From the NCBI GenBank assembly GCA_001770655.1, contig MERQ01000061.1:46546-110545 (forward strand): a stretch of DNA of 64,000 nt, written 5' to 3'. The translations under genes and the position numbers were made by a program. How positions within the stretch are numbered: position 1 is the stretch's first letter; every line of letters starts with the position of its first letter. The notes below the pieces were generated by a model. That model was given only the letters and a program-made list of their open reading frames with translations. It was not told the origin of the DNA and searched no databases. Shown here piece after piece: positions 58,498-64,000 of the stretch. Source of the stretch: Betaproteobacteria bacterium RIFCSPLOWO2_12_FULL_68_20 (GTDB lineage Bacteria; Pseudomonadota; Gammaproteobacteria; Burkholderiales; SG8-39).

Positions 58498-58947
58498 TCA
58501 GCTTTCGCCGAGCACGGAAACCGTGATCGTCGTGGTGACGTCGGTGTGCAGCGCGATCTCGATCGGCGTGTCGCCGACCTGCTTCAGCGGCCCCATCGGC
58601 ATGCGCACCATCGAGCGCTCCACGTCGTGACCGAGCTTCTCGAGCGCCTCGACGATGTCGTAGTTCGTCACCGAGCCGAACAGCCGCCCGTCCACGCCCG
58701 CCTTCTGCGTGATCTGGATCGTCAGCCCGTCCAGCTTCGCGCCGCGCTCGCGGGCCTCGGCGAGCGCCTCGGCCTGCGTGCGCTCGAGCTCCGAGCGGCG
58801 CGCCTCGAACTCCTTCAGGTTCGCCTCGGTCGCGCGCTTCGCTTTGCCCTGCGGAATCAAGAAGTTGCGCGCGAAACCGTCCTTCACCTTGACAACGTCG
58901 CCGAGGTCGCCGAGGTTCGCCAACTTCTCCATGAGGATCACTTCCAT
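58498..58947 (-). CDS. rplI: 50S ribosomal protein L9
   Basis: [36 protein letters not shown]. Confidence 0.97.
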   Translation of the reverse strand: MEVILMEKLANLGDLGDVVKVKDGFARNFLIPQGKAKRATEANLKEFEARRSELERTQAEALAEARERGAKLDGLTIQITQKAGVDGRLFGSVTNYDIVEALEKLGHDVERSMVRMPMGPLKQVGDTPIEIALHTDVTTTITVSVLGES

Positions 58948-58957
58948 GGCGGCAGCC

Positions 58958-59257
58958 TCAATGCAGGTCGGTATAGGGCACGAGCGCGAGGAAGCGCGCG
59001 CGCTTGATCGCTTCCGAGAGCTGGCGCTGGTACCCGGACGAGGTGCCGGTGATGCGCGCCGGGATGATCTTGCCGGTCTCGTTGATGAAGTCCTTCAGCA
59101 CCTCGATGTCCTTGTAGTCGATCCATTCGGCCTTCTCGGCGGTGAAGCGGCAGAACTTGCGGCGCCGGAACAGCGCGCGCTGCCCGCGGTCCTTCTTGTC
59201 CTTGCCGAACTTGCCCTTGCCTTTGCCTTTGCCCTTGAACCCGCGTCTAGGCGGCAT
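58958..59257 (-). CDS. rpsR: 30S ribosomal protein S18
   Basis: [50 protein letters not shown]. Confidence 0.97.
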   Translation of the reverse strand: MPPRRGFKGKGKGKGKFGKDKKDRGQRALFRRRKFCRFTAEKAEWIDYKDIEVLKDFINETGKIIPARITGTSSGYQRQLSEAIKRARFLALVPYTDLH

Positions 59258-59258
59258 G

Positions 59259-59558
59259 TCATGCTCCTTCAATGAATTCGATGTCCGTCACGTGCAGCAC
59301 CAGCTTCTTCGAGCGCCGGCTCTTCGCGGCGAGGAATCCGCCGGCCCTCAGCGCGGCACCGAGCCTCGCGCCGGCGACGAGCCTCGCCTGCGCCTCGAAC
59401 GCCATCGCGACAACCTCGGCGCTCACTTTGCGCGTCGCGCCGGCTTCGCCCTGCTCGGACTCGTGCTGGATCCTGAACTCGAGCACCGCCAGGCCCGCAG
59501 GGGTGTACCGCAGCTTGCCCAGCTCGATCAGGGATCCGGAGAGCTCGACCCGGTTCAG
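59259..59558 (-). CDS. priB: Primosomal replication protein N, apparent CTG start
   Basis: (M)[35 protein letters not shown] between rpsF and rpsR; CTGA overlap with the rpsF stop. Confidence 0.92.
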   Translation of the reverse strand: MNRVELSGSLIELGKLRYTPAGLAVLEFRIQHESEQGEAGATRKVSAEVVAMAFEAQARLVAGARLGAALRAGGFLAAKSRRSKKLVLHVTDIEFIEGA

Positions 59559-59935
59559 ACCGCGGGCGCCTCGGCGGGCTTCGCCTCGCCGCCTCGCTCC
59601 ATCAGCGACTTCGACTTCTCCTCCTTCATCATCGGCGAAGGAGCGGTCACCGCCTTCGGCATCTTGACGATGAGGTGGCGCAGCACGGCGTCGCTGAACT
59701 TGAACGAATGCTCGAGCTCGGTGAGCGTCTCGTGGTCGCACTCGATGTTCATGAGCACGTAATGCGCCTTGTGCACTTTCTCGATCGGATAGGAAAGCTG
59801 CCGCCGGCCCCAGTCCTCCAGCCGGTGCACGACGCCCTTGCGCGCCGCGATCACGCCCTTGTAGCGCTCGACCATCTGCGGGACCTGCTCGCTCTGGTCC
59901 GGATGGACGATGAAGACGATCTCGTAATGCCGCAT
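59555..59935 (-). CDS. rpsF: 30S ribosomal protein S6
   Basis: [29 protein letters not shown]. Confidence 0.97.
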   Translation of the reverse strand: MRHYEIVFIVHPDQSEQVPQMVERYKGVIAARKGVVHRLEDWGRRQLSYPIEKVHKAHYVLMNIECDHETLTELEHSFKFSDAVLRHLIVKMPKAVTAPSPMMKEEKSKSLMERGGEAKPAEAPAV

Positions 59936-60057
59936 GCCGTGAGTCTCCTTATGGGGTGAGCCGCCCGCCATGCGTAGCGGTGCGGCAAGGAAGGGCGCGG
60001 ATTATACAGTATGCGGGCGCCGAACAACCGACCCAAGCTGTCAACCAAAGAACATTG

Positions 60058-60759
60058 TCATTGTGGTGGGCCCTGGTCAGATCTTTTTTCCAACCATCCA
60101 TGAATCAAGGCTGGACGACACTGACAATACACCAGCATTAGGATCACTACATATACGATCCAGAGGACCACAAGTACCTCCCAGAGCCAACCACTAGACT
60201 CCTCGTGAGCAACAATTCGCGGCCAGAGCGCCACCGTTGCCAACCACATGTGCAAGCCGGAGAAAAGCACAGGTATTACGAACAAGACCCACTGATTCCA
60301 GCTCAGGAACACTGCATTGCGAAGCCATTTCTGCCGGCGCGATTCCGCTAGCTCCGGCCACCAGTGTTTACCTACGGTTTGGTGGACCCGAACGAGTGAG
60401 CTCAATCCTTCGGGCACTAGCGCGCCCATGCTCAACATCCGGTTTTCGATACGTCGAATCTCTTGCCGAAAGACTAGTGCGTAGTGCCAAGTACGCACAC
60501 CTAACAGAGCCCAAGCTAAGCCACTGAATATGCCAATCGTCGATACTCCACACATCACAAGATCTCGCGCGACGTTCTTTTCACCTCCTCCCGAAGAAAA
60601 GATCGTCGCCCAAGCGAGTACCAGGATCGAATTCGCCGTAAGGAAGTTGTAGAGCCCCGTCCAAGCACGCATCTCGACGTGTCTACTCGCGTCCGTCATA
60701 TGTGAGTAGAGACTGGGCATCTCGCGAGAAGCCTGTTTCACACCTTCCATTCGTTGCAT
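60058..60759 (-). CDS. Predicted four-TM membrane protein, lower-GC gene
   Basis: Four hydrophobic segments; local composition clearly less GC-rich than the surroundings. Confidence 0.65.
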   Translation of the reverse strand: MQRMEGVKQASREMPSLYSHMTDASRHVEMRAWTGLYNFLTANSILVLAWATIFSSGGGEKNVARDLVMCGVSTIGIFSGLAWALLGVRTWHYALVFRQEIRRIENRMLSMGALVPEGLSSLVRVHQTVGKHWWPELAESRRQKWLRNAVFLSWNQWVLFVIPVLFSGLHMWLATVALWPRIVAHEESSGWLWEVLVVLWIVYVVILMLVYCQCRPALIHGWLEKRSDQGPPQ

Positions 60760-60787
60760 GCGCTGTGGCCTTTAAATAAGAAAGTCG

Positions 60788-61558
60788 TCACCGCCTCTGC
60801 GTGGTTGCGGCACGACCGCGGCGCACGGACTCGAACAAGCAAATTCCTGCGGCGACCGAAACGTTCAAGCTCTCCACCTCACCTGCAAGCGGGATTCGGA
60901 CCAAAAGATCACAGGTGTCCTTGGTAAGGCGCCGCAATCCCGCCCCTTCAGCCCCGAGCACCCACGCCACCGCACCCGGAAGGTTTACGGAAAAGAGGTC
61001 CTGCTCCGCGCCGCTGTCAGCACCGACGATCCAGATGTTGCGTTCCTTCAGCTCGTCGAGCGTGCGCGCGAGGTTGGTCACCATCAGGTAGGGCGTCGCC
61101 TCAGCAGCGCCGCTCGCGACCTTCGATACCGCGGGCGTAATCCCCGCGGCGCGGTCGCGCGGCGCGATCACCGCGTGCGCTCCGGCGGCGTTGGCGACGC
61201 GCAGGCAGGCGCCGAGATTGTGCGGATCGGTGACGCCGTCGAGCACCAGAAGCAGTGGCGGCTCGGTCAGCCCGGCGAGCAGCTCGTCGAGGTCGTCGGA
61301 GACCTTCTTGACATCGACCCGCGCGACGACGCCCTGGTGCCGCCCGCCGCCGTAGAAGCCGTCCAGGCGCTTGGTCGGCACGCGCATCAGGCGCGCCCCT
61401 GCCTGCTCGGCGGCGTGCTCAAGGCCCTTCGCGCGCACGTCATGGCGGCCTTCGTCGAGGAAGATCTCCAGGACCGAGGAGGGATCGGCGCGCAGGCGCG
61501 CGAGCACGGCGTGAAAGCCGAACACCACGCGCGGCTCGCGCTTGGCGTGCCTACTCAT
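60788..61558 (-). CDS. rlmB: 23S rRNA 2'-O-ribose G2251 methyltransferase
   Basis: VVFGFHAVLARLRADP; LVLDGVTDPHNLGACLRVANAAGAHAVI; VLGAEGAGLRRLT. Confidence 0.95.
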   Translation of the reverse strand: MSRHAKREPRVVFGFHAVLARLRADPSSVLEIFLDEGRHDVRAKGLEHAAEQAGARLMRVPTKRLDGFYGGGRHQGVVARVDVKKVSDDLDELLAGLTEPPLLLVLDGVTDPHNLGACLRVANAAGAHAVIAPRDRAAGITPAVSKVASGAAEATPYLMVTNLARTLDELKERNIWIVGADSGAEQDLFSVNLPGAVAWVLGAEGAGLRRLTKDTCDLLVRIPLAGEVESLNVSVAAGICLFESVRRGRAATTQRR

Positions 61559-61769
61559 TCAGCGACCGGAAGACATCCTCGTCGGTCAGCAGGCCCTGCG
61601 CTTCGGCGAACGGCAGGATCTTCGCGCGCAGCTCGCGGAAACGGACAACCATCACATACCGCTTGAGCGCGTCGCGCGCGATCTCGGCTTCCGACCGACC
61701 TGAGCGCCGTGCGAGACGACGGAGATCCCTCGCCAGCCTCGCATCGAGCCGAAAGGTCAAGGACGGCAT
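61551..61769 (-). CDS. Orphan ribbon-helix-helix protein
   Basis: MPSLTFRLDARLARDLRRLARRSGRSEAEIARDALKRYV; ATG at 61769. Confidence 0.75.
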   Translation of the reverse strand: MPSLTFRLDARLARDLRRLARRSGRSEAEIARDALKRYVMVVRFRELRAKILPFAEAQGLLTDEDVFRSLNE

Positions 61770-61816
61770 GTGGTCTCCCGAACTCAGGACGACATCGTAC
61801 AGTCGTTCATTCGAGA

Positions 61817-63907
61817 CTACACCGGCACCAAGTCGATCTTCCTCTGCTCGACGTCCACGCGCACCAGCTTCACCTTCATGCGGTCGGCGAGGCGGTAGCG
61901 CTTGCGCGTCCTCTCGCCCATCAGCAGGTGCCGCGCGGCGTCGAACTGGAAGTAGTCGCGCCCGAGCTCCGAGATGTGCACCAGGCCGTCGACGAAATAA
62001 TCGTCCAGCGTGACGAACAGGCCGAACGCGGTCACGCCGGTGATGGTGCCCGAAAACGTCTTCCCTGCATGGTCGCGCATGTAGTAGCACTTGAGCCAGT
62101 TCTCGACGTCGCGGCTGGCGTCGTCGGCGCGCCGCTCGGTCTCGGAGCAGTGCAGCCCGAGGGCGCTCCAGTCGAGGCCGTCGTAGCGCCGCCCGGCGAG
62201 CGCAGCCTTGATCGCTCGGTGCACCAGCAGGTCCGGGTAGCGGCGGATGGGCGAGGTGAAGTGCACGTAGGCGTCGAAGGCGAGGCCGAAGTGGCCGGCG
62301 TTGTCCGGGCTGTAGATCGCTTGCTTGAGCGAGCGCAGGAGGATCGTCTGCAGCAGCGCGAAATCCGGCCGCTTGCGGATGCGCTCCAGAAGCTGCGCGT
62401 AGTCCCCCGGGCGCGGGATCTCGCCGCCGGGAAGCTGCAGCCCGAGCTCGGCAAGGAACTCGCGCAGCGCGGCGACCCGGTCCGCCGCCGGAACATCGTG
62501 CACGCGGTACAGCACCGGGTGCGAGCGCTCGGTGAGGAAATTGCCCGCGCACACGTTCGCCGCGAGCATGCACTCCTCGATCACGCGGTGCGCGTCGTTC
62601 CTCGGCTCGGCGAGGATCTTCTCGATCTTGCCGCGCGCGTCGAACACCATCCTCGTCTCGACCGTCTCGAAGTCGATCGCGCCGCGCCGCCCGCGCGCTC
62701 CCGCGAGGATCTTGAACAGCTCGTGGAGAGCCGCGAGGTGCTCGGGTGCCCGCCCGGACGAGAGCTTCGCCCAGACCTCGCTGTAGGTGAGCCTGGCGTG
62801 CGAGCGGATCGCCGCCGGGTAGAACTCGTATGCCGCCACGTCGCCTTTGGGCGTGATCGCCATCTCGCAGACCATGGCCAGGCGCTCGACGCCCGGATTG
62901 AGCGAGCAAAGCCCGTTGGAGAGCTTCTCGGGCAGCATCGGGATCACGCGCCGCGGGAAATACACCGAGGTGCCGCGGCCGCGCGCATCCAGGTCGAGCG
63001 CGTCGCCGTGCCGCACGTAGTGGCTGACGTCGGCGATGGCGACCCACAGGCGCCGGATCTTCCCCTCCCGCCTGCAAACCACTGCGTCGTCGAAATCCCG
63101 CGCGGTCTCGCCGTCGATGGTGACGAAGCGCAGCTCGCGCAGATCGCGCCTGCCCGCGAGCTCCCTCGCGCCGACCGCATCGGGCAGTACGTCCGCCGCT
63201 GCCAGCGCCTTGGTCGAGAATTCGTGCGGCAGGTCGAATTTGCGCAGCGCGATCTCGATCTCCATGCCGGGATCGGCGTAGCTGCCGAGCACCTCGGCGA
63301 CGCGCCCCACCGGTTGCGCGTGCTTGCTCGGCTGCGCGACCAGCTCCACGGTGACCACTTGCCCCGGCTTCGCGCGAGCGGCTTCAGCAGGCGGCACCAG
63401 GATGTCCTGCGCGATGCGCCGGTCTTCGGGCACGAGAAAGAGCACGCCGTGCTCCGAATGCAGGCGCCCGACGATGCGCGGGCTGCGGCGCGCGAGCACC
63501 TCGACGATCTCGCCGGCCGGGCGGCCGCGCGGATCGCGTCCGGTGGCGCGCACCGCGGCGCGGTCGCCGTGCAGCACCTGGCGCATCTCGGCCGGCGGCA
63601 GGAACACCTGCGGCCCGCCCTCGTCGGGGACGAGAAAGCCGTGCCCGTCGCGATGGCCTTCGATGCGGCCGGAGACGAGCGCGATGCGGCGCGCGACGAG
63701 GATGCTCCCGGCACGGTTCTGCACCACCGCGCCCTCGCGCTCGAGCGCCGCGAGCGCCATGCCGAACGCGCGCTTGTCGATCTTCGGAACGCGCAGGCGC
63801 TTCGCGATCTCGCGCGGCGTGAGCGGCGCGCCCGCGAGCTCGAGCGCGTGCAGGATGTCGCGCCCGAGATCGCTGGTTCCAACCTTGAACTTGGATCGCC
63901 TAGCCAC
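61817..63907 (-). CDS. rnr: Ribonuclease R
   Basis: FVTIDGETARDFDDAVVCRREG; C-terminal S1 domain; probable GTG start at 63907. Confidence 0.95.
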   Translation of the reverse strand: MARRSKFKVGTSDLGRDILHALELAGAPLTPREIAKRLRVPKIDKRAFGMALAALEREGAVVQNRAGSILVARRIALVSGRIEGHRDGHGFLVPDEGGPQVFLPPAEMRQVLHGDRAAVRATGRDPRGRPAGEIVEVLARRSPRIVGRLHSEHGVLFLVPEDRRIAQDILVPPAEAARAKPGQVVTVELVAQPSKHAQPVGRVAEVLGSYADPGMEIEIALRKFDLPHEFSTKALAAADVLPDAVGARELAGRRDLRELRFVTIDGETARDFDDAVVCRREGKIRRLWVAIADVSHYVRHGDALDLDARGRGTSVYFPRRVIPMLPEKLSNGLCSLNPGVERLAMVCEMAITPKGDVAAYEFYPAAIRSHARLTYSEVWAKLSSGRAPEHLAALHELFKILAGARGRRGAIDFETVETRMVFDARGKIEKILAEPRNDAHRVIEECMLAANVCAGNFLTERSHPVLYRVHDVPAADRVAALREFLAELGLQLPGGEIPRPGDYAQLLERIRKRPDFALLQTILLRSLKQAIYSPDNAGHFGLAFDAYVHFTSPIRRYPDLLVHRAIKAALAGRRYDGLDWSALGLHCSETERRADDASRDVENWLKCYYMRDHAGKTFSGTITGVTAFGLFVTLDDYFVDGLVHISELGRDYFQFDAARHLLMGERTRKRYRLADRMKVKLVRVDVEQRKIDLVPV

Positions 63908-63924
63908 TAGAATTCGCGTCCGCT

Positions 63925-64000
63925 GCCGAGGTGGCGGAATTGGTAGACGCACATGGTTCAGGTCCATGCGGTGGCAACACTGTGGGGGTTCGAGTCCCTT
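63925..64000 (+). tRNA. tRNA-Leu(CAG), truncated by the window edge
   Basis: GCCGAGGTGGCGGAATTGGTAGACGC; anticodon arm CATGG-TTCAGGT-CCATG; GGGGGTTCGAGTCCC T-arm. Confidence 0.95.

Noticed and set aside
60001-60044. TTGACA...TATAAT promoter for rpsF
   Set aside because: The two hexamers are ~32 nt apart, too far for a sigma-70 promoter; TATAAT alone may still be a -10 element.
1-64000. CRISPR arrays, rRNA, IS elements or prophage
   Set aside because: No regularly spaced repeats, rRNA sequence, transposase or phage structural motifs seen in the ORFs.

Overview
High-GC, Betaproteobacteria-like chromosomal window, densely coding. Its backbone includes alaC-hom-thrC, rpsF-priB-rpsR-rplI-dnaB, rlmB, rnr, a cbb3 oxidase operon and tRNA-Leu(CAG). 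About positions 8,900-42,300 form a low-oxygen/dormancy island. It carries a complete glycogen cluster, a Lon-like protease, USP, CBS, Hsp20, BCAM0308-type, HPF-CSD and phosphoribosyltransferase genes, plus ADP-forming acetyl-CoA synthetase, rubrerythrin and cbb3 oxidase. Seven FNR/Anr-type palindromes (TTGAY-N4-RTCAA) lie in the intergenic gaps there. The content resembles the low-oxygen-activated (lxa) locus of Burkholderia. The most novel-looking signals are: (1) a ~150 bp structured intergenic element present twice, ~40 kb apart, with compensatory base changes in its hairpins, each copy just 3' of a gene in the same relative orientation; (2) a set of genes (priB, vapC-like, a methyltransferase, an FAD oxidoreductase, a lipoprotein) whose conserved N-termini have no ATG/GTG/TTG and mostly begin at CTG, often in CTGA overlaps; (3) paralogous OmpR-type regulators sharing GTTA direct-repeat operators, with Met/His-rich and duplicated periplasmic proteins between them. 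Several toxin-antitoxin pairs are present. I saw no CRISPR, rRNA or IS element. All calls are from reading the sequence; no searches were run.
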